From contig DATAZE010000031.1 in NCBI GenBank assembly GCA_036272195.1, positions 5,790 to 69,789 of the forward strand: a stretch of 64,000 nt of DNA. The letters run 5' to 3'. Positions 16,590 to 25,069 of the stretch are shown here, piece after piece. Source of the DNA: DASXHY01 sp036272195. Its GTDB lineage: Bacteria > Verrucomicrobiota > Verrucomicrobiia > Limisphaerales > DASXHY01. Both the position numbers and the translations under genes were made by a program. Numbering within the stretch: the stretch's first letter is position 1; every line of letters starts with the position of its first letter. Below the pieces are notes generated by a model that searched no databases, was not told where the DNA came from, and saw only the letters and a list, made by a program, of their open reading frames with translations.

Positions 16590-16982
16590 ATGCCGATTGA
16601 GGTGGCGGCAGCGCAGTTCGCGGAGGCCAAAAAAGATTCTTGGCGACCGTTCCACTTTCCCAAGCCGCTGAGTTCTACGATAAACGACTTCCTCGAGGTA
16701 TGGTAATCCGCATGTGAAGGATGTCATCACAGAGATGCTGACGGCAAAAGGCCATGATGGATTGAATGCCGATTATATTCAGCGCCTCCGTTACGACCTG
16801 AACGCGTTTGCCAATTGCGAGTTCGCACGTACATACGTGGCTCCGATCGCCGGAGGTTTCGTCCCGCACGCGTAATAACTTACGCACTTCTGTGCAGACA
16901 AGTCCCATCACCAAACAGCAAAAGGATCATGCGCGGAATCAACTTGGCACGAGCGGCGGGGGAGAATCAATTTGTCGAATTC
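16590..16982 (+). pseudogene. Frameshifted tyrosine recombinase (integrase) remnant
   Basis: Pieces of one integrase can be read in changing frames, in the right order: IEVAAAQFAEAKK (16593 on), VPLSQAAEFYDKRLPRG, HVKDVITEMLTAKGHDGLNA followed by DYIQRLRYDLNAFA, then WLRSPEVSSRTRNNLRTSVQ and KDHARNQLG. These match the core-binding (SAM-like) domain of verrucomicrobial integrases: a helix with Y-x-x-x-LR-x-x-L-x-x-F and the WL-x-x-L-x-x-S-x-RTRNN-x-RT motif. The catalytic domain with R-H-R-Y is missing. At least two frameshifts are needed. Confidence 0.6.
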
Positions 16983-17568
16983 GGTCTGTTCACTGCACGT
17001 GGGGCTATCAACAATTTGGAACCTGGAACCTATGGTCGCGTTGCTTTCGCACAGCGGCAGTCGCGGAACCGGCGCGGCAATTTGCTATCACGACAGTAAA
17101 ATGCCTTCAGCCAATTTCCTGATGTGGCGGGATACTTGAGCGAGTGTCAGCAGTCTTGCCAGTTTGGAGTCGTGCTTCATCGCCCGTTTTCAACCTCCGG
17201 CTGAACGACCTACCGCCATGGCCTTGGTTTCTGCAATGGGGACCTCCTCCGCAGGCGTGCTGCCGATGCCCGTTCTGGACACGCCACCATTAAGCCTTGG
17301 ATTTCGTGGAAGGGTTTATTCGCAACCGCATTTGTACGATCGCGATGTCGTGCCAATTCGCGTCCAGATCAGTTTTGTCGCCGCGCGCGGCCGTGCGGAG
17401 GGCGGCTGCCTTGCTCGGCCAACGGAGCGGCTAGCCTTTTCCCAACGGTAAGAGGACATCCACGAATTTTCTCAGGCGTTAATTCGCAGCTATCATTTGA
17501 AACGATCGACAAACGTCAGACTCTCTCTCGAAATGAAACAACCGCAAATCGAAAAGCCCTTCCTTAAA
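16983..17568. other. No recognisable gene
   Basis: Short open frames exist on the plus strand (for example 17164-17451), but none has a recognised motif, start signal or codon pattern like its neighbours. The stretch follows the integrase remnant and is probably decayed sequence from the same event. Confidence 0.45.
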
Positions 17569-20112
17569 TCAGTACTGCAGCAGGAGGCGGTAAAATTTCC
17601 CCTGCTGAAGGTTATCTATCGGAACCTGGACTTCGTGACGGATGAAGCCATTAGCCACGGAGTTTTGGCTTGGAGCAATAGGCCACACAAGTGGGCTCCA
17701 GTTTGTAAGGCTGCTCGATTCCTCAAGAACAACCGTAAGGTTGGTGTCATAACGAATATCAGCCGAGACGTCGAGATACGTGCGACTTTCGAGGGTTGCA
17801 AGCAGGCCGTTGGGATTGCCATAGATCGTGCCGTTGCAAAGCAGGGAATTCGTCGGAGTATCGCTGAACCCGGTTCGTGGCGCTCCCGGCGTTATGTCAC
17901 AGCTCTGCAGCCAGGCAACGTAGGAATTGTTGGAAGTTACATTCAAAGGCGTCACGATGGCGTTAGCCCAAAGACCTCCGAGAATCGCGGCTCCCGTCGC
18001 ATTGGGATGGAGATAGAAAGTCCCCTCGACCCCTGACTCCGGAGTTAGATCGGTGAGATAATGGTTGGAGAAGGTATTGAAGGCCAGCTTGTCTCCCGCG
18101 AACACCAGGCCGGGATGAGTGATGGCACAATTAGAAATCAACTGATCAATTTCAGGGAAGTAAGTTAGCAGACGCGCCAAACCGGGAGCATCGTAAACTG
18201 CGCCATTATGAGTATTGGTCGAATACCAGGTCGGATAGTGGACAAAAACGTATGCCGTGGGATAATCGTCCAGGAATTGGTCGGTAATCGCTTGCAGGTT
18301 TGCCATGAAGTCGGAAGGGGAAACCGGGGAGCCGTCCGTCCCGCTTTGGGCACTGTCATTGGCTCCAAGCATAATGGAGAAAATCAGTTGCCCGGGCTCG
18401 CTTGCCTCCAACGCAGCCGCGGCAGCCTCAGCGCCTTGAAAATAGGAATTCGAGGGAAGCCAATCAACGGTGGTCGCGCCGCTGTGTCCCTGGTTTGACA
18501 TCCGCACGGCCATGTTGAAACGCGTCCCCAAACTTTGCATGCACTGTACCGCCGAAGCTTGTGTAGTCGGATCCGCCAGAGTGGCTCCATAGGTAATGCT
18601 ATCTCCCACAAAAACGATGTTGTAAACTGGTGAAGCTGGGGGAACAACCACCGCCGCCGCGCAGGAGACAACCTCTACAGCGTCAATAAACGAGGTGCGA
18701 TCCGACACTGAAGAAGGAACTGTCCCGGCAAAACTAATAACATGAACCCCGGCGGTCACATTAAAAGGGAGCGAATTGTAAACCGTCCACTGCGTCGTCA
18801 ATGGAGTAAAAGTGCCCACTTGATTGCCATCCACCGAAACTGCAATCGCCTCGGACCCGGCCCCTCCGTCACCCCGTCCTTCGGCTTGAAAGCGGATGAT
18901 ATTTGTTCCCGAGGACTTGAAGGTTACCGCCTGCGAAAACTGACCGGTCCCCTGGATGAAGGCCGCTTGCCAGCATTCGGGAATATACTTGGGCGTGCCC
19001 AAAAGAGTGCCGGACTCAGTCACGATGCCCGAAAAAGAATCACCATCGGAAGAGCTGAACTGCCAGCCTGGAACTCCGGTCTGAGGATTGAGGGTTCCGT
19101 AGCCCGTGGTGTACATGTCCCCCGGTTGCTGGCTATCCTCAAAGCTCGGATTGATGACCGTGACCAGGTTCCCGGGCGAACCAGGAGAAGGCACGGGCAG
19201 CACCGTCAAGGCGGCAACAGTGCTGTTGGTTGTTCCGCCTATGTTGGTAATAGATACTTTATAGTTGGTAGAGTCTCCGATACTCAGATTGCTGATAATT
19301 AAAGTAGCGTTCGTAGCTCCGGAAAAACGCCCGCCATTGGCCACGTTGATATAGGTTCCATTTGTTTCCCTCCACCATTGATAGCTGAGCGGAGGAGCGC
19401 CGGTGTTTTGCACGGTGAACTGCGCGCTTTGACCCACATAAATAATTTGCTGCGCGGAAGGCTCCGAAATAATTGCCGGGGGTGGAATTCCCGCGACGGC
19501 TGCAATCGAGACATTGTCTATGAAAGTGGTATGATCGCTGGGAGGGTCGTACGGCAAAGTTGACTGAAACACCAGCGGGTAGGAACCGTTGCTCGGCACG
19601 TTAAAATAATAGGTGTAGTTTTGCCAATCGCTCGACATGGATTCCGTCGTATTGCCAGGCGTTACGGTCTGAGACAGAAAACTTCCCACCGATACCGTAA
19701 CTGGGTTCGCGGTGCCGGTGTCGGAGCGTCCCATGGCCCAGAAAGACAGACTATAGTTACCCGCGCTCAACTTGACGGTTTGGGCCATACTGCCGCCTTG
19801 CAAGAAGGCGGCGTTCGTGCCGTCCTCAATATTCCCATCGTTAAGACCACCATTGTTAGAGGCGAGACCGTCGTAAACACCGGGCGTAGTACCCGTAGAA
19901 TAGCCGAAGGCCCAACCCGGCACGGCGTTGGTGGCCACGCTGCCAAAAGTTACGGTATAGTCGCCATAGACAACGCCCGGCTGTTCAAAACTGCCATTGG
20001 CAACCAAATTCTGGGAGTTGGCCGCAAGTGGCGGCCAGGCGCAGAATATTGTTGCGGCTGCAAACATCTGAAGCACGGATGGGCGAACCTTAAATACCGT
20101 ATCTAATCTCAT
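17569..20112 (-). CDS. Secreted SGNH/GDSL hydrolase with carbohydrate-binding-like and Ig domains (module B)
   Basis: 847 residues. Signal peptide 1-33; galactose-binding-like domain 35-206 (NLVANGSFEQPG, AAFLQGGSMAQTV, AMGRS); Ig-like domain 212-306; a second, diverged NxSFE-type domain 315-484; SGNH hydrolase 497-720; C-terminal FYR-type ending 780-847 (KFYRLLLQY). The hydrolase has block I GDSIT (Ser505), a block II Gly in SNQGHSG, block III GAND (Asn585) and a block V His702. The usual DxxHP Asp is absent: the block reads FYLHPN. The likely role is removal of acyl groups from a surface polysaccharide. The kinase at 25070 carries a close copy of the first domain and of the hydrolase. Confidence 0.86.
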   Translation of the reverse strand: MRLDTVFKVRPSVLQMFAAATIFCAWPPLAANSQNLVANGSFEQPGVVYGDYTVTFGSVATNAVPGWAFGYSTGTTPGVYDGLASNNGGLNDGNIEDGTNAAFLQGGSMAQTVKLSAGNYSLSFWAMGRSDTGTANPVTVSVGSFLSQTVTPGNTTESMSSDWQNYTYYFNVPSNGSYPLVFQSTLPYDPPSDHTTFIDNVSIAAVAGIPPPAIISEPSAQQIIYVGQSAQFTVQNTGAPPLSYQWWRETNGTYINVANGGRFSGATNATLIISNLSIGDSTNYKVSITNIGGTTNSTVAALTVLPVPSPGSPGNLVTVINPSFEDSQQPGDMYTTGYGTLNPQTGVPGWQFSSSDGDSFSGIVTESGTLLGTPKYIPECWQAAFIQGTGQFSQAVTFKSSGTNIIRFQAEGRGDGGAGSEAIAVSVDGNQVGTFTPLTTQWTVYNSLPFNVTAGVHVISFAGTVPSSVSDRTSFIDAVEVVSCAAAVVVPPASPVYNIVFVGDSITYGATLADPTTQASAVQCMQSLGTRFNMAVRMSNQGHSGATTVDWLPSNSYFQGAEAAAAALEASEPGQLIFSIMLGANDSAQSGTDGSPVSPSDFMANLQAITDQFLDDYPTAYVFVHYPTWYSTNTHNGAVYDAPGLARLLTYFPEIDQLISNCAITHPGLVFAGDKLAFNTFSNHYLTDLTPESGVEGTFYLHPNATGAAILGGLWANAIVTPLNVTSNNSYVAWLQSCDITPGAPRTGFSDTPTNSLLCNGTIYGNPNGLLATLESRTYLDVSADIRYDTNLTVVLEESSSLTNWSPLVWPIAPSQNSVANGFIRHEVQVPIDNLQQGKFYRLLLQY

Positions 20113-20235
20113 ACAAAAACATACTGATGGCCCGGCTACGAGTCGAAGATGATCCCGGCTTTATCCCGCAAAACGGATCCGTAACCAATAACAAACCGCG
20201 TTCTAAATACTTTATGTTACTTTAATAACGTCAAG

Positions 20236-20269
20236 ACGGGCAGCCGGAATCCCATTTCCGACTGCCCGT
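20236..20269 (-). terminator. Long hairpin behind the LamG/Ig protein gene
   Basis: ACGGGCAGCCGGAA (20236-20249) pairs with TTCCGACTGCCCGT (20256-20269) with a single mismatch over 14 bases and a six-base loop. It lies about 20 bases past the stop of the gene at 20290 on the minus strand. The T-run is weak. Confidence 0.6.
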
Positions 20270-20289
20270 GGTCGCCTCTTCTCTCCGGA

Positions 20290-23238
20290 TTACTTAACCA
20301 GCACTTTGTAGAACATTTGCGGTGCCGAGGGCGTCACCTGGTACGGAGACATGGCGGCTGAATTGGTTGTCCACGGGCCTGCCAGGCTGGGCGCCTGAAG
20401 AAGTGTTCCTCCGCCATTCCAAGTCAGGACAATGCTGTTCGGGCCGTTCGCAACTGCGTGCAACGTGACTGAAGGGATAATACCGGCGGCGGCATCATAC
20501 AGCGAGGCAATCTGATTCCCGCTCAGCGATTGGCCATACACCGCCACGTGATCCATCAAGCCATTGTAGTTATATTCTGCGTTCGCCGCCCCGGGGAAAA
20601 ATCCAAGTTGAGTCGCCGAAGAAAATGGTTCCACTACGTGACCGCCGATGGGAGTGTTGGTCGCGGTCAAAGTGCCGTTGGTATTCAGGATATAGACTGT
20701 CGCATCAGTGGGCGTGATGACCAGCGCGACAAACGACCATTGCCCGGGCGGGGGCGCTATGCCAGAATCCCAGTGGAAAGTGTTCGGGTCATAGTTCCAA
20801 CTATAACCCAAATCCTGATTGCCGGCGGCGTTCGTGTCTCCTGCTGGACAGAAGTTAAAGCCCAGGCCGTCCGCGCCGATGACGTAGATCAAGCCGGCAT
20901 ATGCCGTTTGCAGCCCGGTCGGATTGATCCACGCGGTGAAGGTCACAGTATTGGCATTTAGTTCCCACGGAGTCAGGGTAATCGCCGAATTCGTGTCAGC
21001 CGCGCCGGTATTGATAAAGCTCGCCGCCGCGTTGTCGCTTGGAAAATTGAGCAAACCGTCCGCAGGCGTCGGACCGGCGATTGAGTCAAAGCCGTTAGCT
21101 ACGTCAACGCCATAGACTCCGTTAAAGCCGCCGACATAATCATACGCCACCGCCGTCCCGGAAGCCGGGTCGCTTGTCTCATTCAATTCGTAATACGCCA
21201 CTGGATGAGAAGCCACGATCACGCTCGCGTAACTGCCAGCCTCGGGCGGCGGCACTACCGTCATTTGCACGGTCGAACTATTCGTCGAACCATATATGTT
21301 GGAGGCATTCAATAAATAGTTGGTCGCATCCGCGGCACTGACATTGCTGATTGTAAGTGATGAGCTGTTGGCTCCGGAAATGCGGGCGCCATCGTTCAGA
21401 TTGACAAAGAGGCCGTTCGATTCGACCTGCCAATGATAGGTAGGCGCTGGTATGCCGATTGCCTGGGCCGATAGATGCGCGGTTTCACCGGCATATAGAG
21501 TCGGTGCCTGAGGCATCGACTGGCTGGTAATGGCGGGCGGAACCGGCGGCGCGCTTCCCGCGGCGGCGGCGTAAAGATCCGCAATCTGAAGCCCACTCAA
21601 TGCCTGGCCGAAAATGGCCACGTGATCCATCGATCCATTAAACGCATCATTATTTGGCTGGCCATCGAAAAATCCGAGCATGGGCGCCGCGGCAAATGGT
21701 TCCACAGCGTGATTATGGCTTTGGCTGGCAATCAAAGGAGCGCCATTGGTGTTGAAAATATAAACGGTCACATTGGTGGGAGTGACCACCAGGGCCACGA
21801 ACGACCACTGAAACTGCGGTGGAGCTATCATGGAATTCCAGCCGTAAGTGCCCCCGTCAAAATTCCAGGTATAACCCAGCGTGCTGTTGCCGTTGGCGTC
21901 CACGTCTCCGCCCGCGCAAAAGTTAAATCCCGATCCGTCCGCCCCGCCAATGATATAAATCAAACCGGCAAATGGATTCTGCACCCCAATAGGGTAAATC
22001 CACGCCGTCATGGTGACAGTATTGGTATTCAGCTCCCATGGAGCCAAAGTAATTTCCCCATTGGGGGAAGGAAAGAGCGCCGCCAAATCATTCGCGGAAA
22101 AATTGGGGAAACCGTCCGAGGGCAACGGGCCAACCGTCCCATCGAAACCATTTAGCACGGAAGTGCCATAGATGCCGTTGAATCCACCTGCAAAATCAAA
22201 TGCTGTCGCCGTTCCAGAATTTGGGTCAGTGGACTCATTCAACGGGTAATAGGCCACCGGATTGTCAGCCAGAACTGCGTTGTCATAGCTGCCGGGCGCT
22301 AGGGCTGGCAGCACCACCAATTCCGCGGCCGAACTATTCGTCGTCTCGGCCGAATTGGAGACTTGCAGCAGGTAGTTGGTGGCATCGGCCGGGAGTAGAT
22401 CGCTGATCGTGAGCGTCGAATTCGTGACGCCGGAAATCCGGCTGCTATTGCTCAGATTGACGAAGACCCCGTTCGATTCGATCTGCCATTGGTAGGTGGG
22501 CGACGGAGAACCGGCAGCCGTGGCCGAGAAGTGCGCCGTCCCACCCGTATAGACAGTTTCCTCGGGAGTTGGCTGGGTAGTAAAGGAAGGTGGAATGCCT
22601 CCCGGAGTGATCGAAACATTGTCCAGGAAAGTTGTGTGATCGCCGCTGGGGCCGTACGGGATCGTCGCTTGAAATGTCAACTGATACACACCACTGCTTG
22701 TCACGTTAAAATTAAAGAGGTATTGCGTCCAGTCACTCAACACGTTTTGCGCCGTGTTGGGAGGCGTCACGGTGTTGGAAGAAATATTGCCACTGTCGTT
22801 TCCCACCGTCACCGCAATCGGGTTCGCGCCGTTGCCCGAGTTGACGCGTCCCATCGCCCAAAACGACAAAGTGTAGGAACCCGGAGACAGCGTCACCGTG
22901 GTCGCCGCCAGACCGCCCTGCAAGAAGATGCAATTCATCCCATCCTCATAATTTCCGCCGGTGAAACCGTTGCCGCCACAAACGCCGTCGTAACCATTAC
23001 CGTTTCCAGTAGCGACACCCGAAGTGCCCAGTATCCAACCCGTCACGTAGTTTGTCGGCAGGGTTTGAAATGACACGGTGTATTGGTCACTCGCGAGCCC
23101 GGGGTCTTCAAAGCTGCCATTGGTAACAATTTGAGTGCGGCCGGTGATCGCCAGGCACATGACTCCCGCTAGAGCGAGCAGATAAGCGAGAGCATGATTT
23201 GCCGTGCGGCCGGCGGTGGGTTTGGATTTTAATTTCAT
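20290..23238 (-). CDS. Secreted LamG/Ig multidomain protein (module B)
   Basis: 982 residues. Signal peptide about 1-35. A galactose-binding-like domain (36-215; IVTNGSFEDPG, CIFLQGGLAATTV, FWAMGR) is nearly the same as the first domain of the GDSL protein downstream and of the kinase at 25070. An Ig-like domain (217-310) and a LamG-type jelly-roll (315-560) follow, and both repeat once (570-665 and 670-930; NPVAYYPLNE / HPVAYYELNE, LTPWELN, MDHVA). The C-terminus is the FYR-type ending (TWNGGGTLLQAPS, GPWT, FYKVLVK). No catalytic motif is seen; binding of a polysaccharide at the surface is likely. Confidence 0.83.
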   Translation of the reverse strand: MKLKSKPTAGRTANHALAYLLALAGVMCLAITGRTQIVTNGSFEDPGLASDQYTVSFQTLPTNYVTGWILGTSGVATGNGNGYDGVCGGNGFTGGNYEDGMNCIFLQGGLAATTVTLSPGSYTLSFWAMGRVNSGNGANPIAVTVGNDSGNISSNTVTPPNTAQNVLSDWTQYLFNFNVTSSGVYQLTFQATIPYGPSGDHTTFLDNVSITPGGIPPSFTTQPTPEETVYTGGTAHFSATAAGSPSPTYQWQIESNGVFVNLSNSSRISGVTNSTLTISDLLPADATNYLLQVSNSAETTNSSAAELVVLPALAPGSYDNAVLADNPVAYYPLNESTDPNSGTATAFDFAGGFNGIYGTSVLNGFDGTVGPLPSDGFPNFSANDLAALFPSPNGEITLAPWELNTNTVTMTAWIYPIGVQNPFAGLIYIIGGADGSGFNFCAGGDVDANGNSTLGYTWNFDGGTYGWNSMIAPPQFQWSFVALVVTPTNVTVYIFNTNGAPLIASQSHNHAVEPFAAAPMLGFFDGQPNNDAFNGSMDHVAIFGQALSGLQIADLYAAAAGSAPPVPPAITSQSMPQAPTLYAGETAHLSAQAIGIPAPTYHWQVESNGLFVNLNDGARISGANSSSLTISNVSAADATNYLLNASNIYGSTNSSTVQMTVVPPPEAGSYASVIVASHPVAYYELNETSDPASGTAVAYDYVGGFNGVYGVDVANGFDSIAGPTPADGLLNFPSDNAAASFINTGAADTNSAITLTPWELNANTVTFTAWINPTGLQTAYAGLIYVIGADGLGFNFCPAGDTNAAGNQDLGYSWNYDPNTFHWDSGIAPPPGQWSFVALVITPTDATVYILNTNGTLTATNTPIGGHVVEPFSSATQLGFFPGAANAEYNYNGLMDHVAVYGQSLSGNQIASLYDAAAGIIPSVTLHAVANGPNSIVLTWNGGGTLLQAPSLAGPWTTNSAAMSPYQVTPSAPQMFYKVLVK

Positions 23239-23287
23239 ATGAGTAGAGGAGGTTTACTGCGATGAAAAAATGTTACCGATTAGTTGT

Positions 23288-24178
23288 TTAGGGCTTTGTA
23301 CTCCAGGGACTGCCAATAGGACCGGGCCATCCGAGGCACCAATAGACCGTTTTTACGTCCTGCAATTTGAACACGCTCGCGTGGCCGTCAACGAACGCCA
23401 TATCAATTTGGCCGGGTATCATTTGGTTATAGACGGTCTTGCCGGGAATCAGCGGATGACGCGCGATCAGCAAACGGTCGTATTCGTTCCCGTTCGGTGG
23501 CAGATCCACACCGGGCGAACCGGTGATGAGGTCAAGGCCGATGCTTGGCAAATCCGCCGTGCTCGGCCAGGCATCCACCCAGACCGCATCATAGAAGGCG
23601 GGTGTGGCGGACGGGAATTGTACGGCTGACTCCTTTTTAAAATACCCCGCTGCATCCACGGTAGTAGATCCACCGGAAATAGGCGAGTCGCCATAGAGCC
23701 ACCCGTTAATGGCATAGCTTCCCAGGTAGAAGTTGGTGTTACTGGCAGAGGCCCAGTACCAGGAGGACTTGGCATCGCCTTTGGAAGTGGTGAGGTTGTT
23801 ACGTAGAGACGCGGTCGGGCACAATACGATTTGATGTGCCGCAGCGTAATAAGGGGAAAGAGTTCCCATCCACAACGCGTTATTGCCGGTGTCGTCGAAG
23901 TAATAGATACCGGTCCCGGCGTTGTCATCTTGATACATCCGATAGGCGATAACATTTTGCCTGAGATTGTTGAGGCATTGCGTTCTTTGGGCTTGCGTCT
24001 TGGCCTTCGCCAGGGCGGGGAGAAGCAGGGCGGCGAGTATGGCTATGATAGCAATAACAACCAGTAATTCAATCAGGGTAAATCCGCGCCGATAGTTGCC
24101 AGACCGGCCTCCGCGACGCGCCGGGTGGGTCATCAACGCAGTTTTCATAGCAGCTATCGTTATCTGAATTGCGGTCAT
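23288..24178 (-). CDS. Pseudopilin with prepilin cleavage motif, DUF1559-like (module B)
   Basis: 296 residues; a second start at 24148 (MKTALM) is possible. The prepilin site RRGFTLIELLVVIAIIAILA is preceded by a basic leader. After the assembly helix come Cys-containing segments (RTQCLNNLRQN, VLCPTASL) and a C-terminal MAFVDGHASVFKL, the DG-box of DUF1559-type proteins. It lies 49 bases upstream of the LamG/Ig protein on the same strand, so the two may be co-transcribed. As in module A, a pseudopilin accompanies secreted proteins and a two-component system. Confidence 0.85.
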   Translation of the reverse strand: MTAIQITIAAMKTALMTHPARRGGRSGNYRRGFTLIELLVVIAIIAILAALLLPALAKAKTQAQRTQCLNNLRQNVIAYRMYQDDNAGTGIYYFDDTGNNALWMGTLSPYYAAAHQIVLCPTASLRNNLTTSKGDAKSSWYWASASNTNFYLGSYAINGWLYGDSPISGGSTTVDAAGYFKKESAVQFPSATPAFYDAVWVDAWPSTADLPSIGLDLITGSPGVDLPPNGNEYDRLLIARHPLIPGKTVYNQMIPGQIDMAFVDGHASVFKLQDVKTVYWCLGWPGPIGSPWSTKP

Positions 24179-24393
24179 TGCTATAGGACTTGCCTGTTTA
24201 ATTATTGCTAACTGCCAGGTCTGGCCATGTCGTACAAAGTACCCGACTGTCCGGTTGCGGGCTCGGTGTTCATGTAGATGTCACAAAGAATAAGAGGGTG
24301 CCGCGCGGGCGTCCACTCACCCAAAGGAGTGAATTTGATAATCGGTTCTGCAGAACATTATTCAACCTCCACACGACCCGGAGGCAGCTTGAG

Positions 24394-25023
24394 TTACAGA
24401 TGCACAATCCCGTGCCGGAACGCGGTGATCACTGCCTCCGTTCGATCCTTGACCTCCAATTTGGAAAATAGGCCTTTGATATGAGATTTGACCGTGTCTT
24501 CGGAAATAAATAAATGGGCGGCAATTTCCTTATTGGTGCGCCCCCGGGCAAGCTGATGGAGGACATCAAGCTCGCGTTGCGAAAGGTCGGGACGCCGGCG
24601 GCGTGCGGCGAGACGATCGGCCACTCGTTGTGGCAAGGCTTCCTTGCCTCCGTTGACGGCGCGAATGGTCGCAATCAATTCGTCTTCCGGCGTATCCTTG
24701 AGCAGATAGGATTGAGCGCCAGACTGAATGGCGCGAAAGATATCCTCATCCAAATCAAAGGTGGTCAAAACGATGACGCGCGCGTCGGGAAATTCTTTGC
24801 GCAAGGCGATAATGGCTTCAACTCCACCCAGGTCCGGCAACCGCAAATCCATCAACACTACATCCGGTTTATAACGGCGGTACATTTCCAATGCCTGGCG
24901 ACCCGAACCGGTTTGGGCGATGACCTGAAGATCCGGCTCCATTTCAATCAAGGCAGCCATCCCTACGCGAAAGGCGGGATGATCATCCACCAACATGACT
25001 CCTATTTTATCTGGTCGTTTCAC
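24394..25023 (-). CDS. NarL/FixJ-family response regulator (module B)
   Basis: 209 residues. The receiver domain has VMLVDDH, the phospho-acceptor Asp in VLMDLRLPDLGG, the Thr in VLTTFD and the Lys in YLLKD. The LuxR-type helix-turn-helix reads LSQRELDVLHQLARG, then SEDTVKSHIKGLFSKL. It follows the large kinase gene by 46 bases on the same strand, so they are almost certainly partners. The 215 bases between this gene and the pseudopilin hold no gene. Confidence 0.92.
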   Translation of the reverse strand: MKRPDKIGVMLVDDHPAFRVGMAALIEMEPDLQVIAQTGSGRQALEMYRRYKPDVVLMDLRLPDLGGVEAIIALRKEFPDARVIVLTTFDLDEDIFRAIQSGAQSYLLKDTPEDELIATIRAVNGGKEALPQRVADRLAARRRRPDLSQRELDVLHQLARGRTNKEIAAHLFISEDTVKSHIKGLFSKLEVKDRTEAVITAFRHGIVHL

Positions 25024-25069
25024 ACGCTTGATAAATTGGCTCTGTCTTGCGCTTAGTCAAAGTGCCTTC

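Noticed and set aside
16431..16706. Treating the 91-codon frame as a real small gene
   Set aside because: Its two halves match the middles of two unrelated proteins (UdgX and an integrase), and the integrase part continues in other frames, so it is debris.
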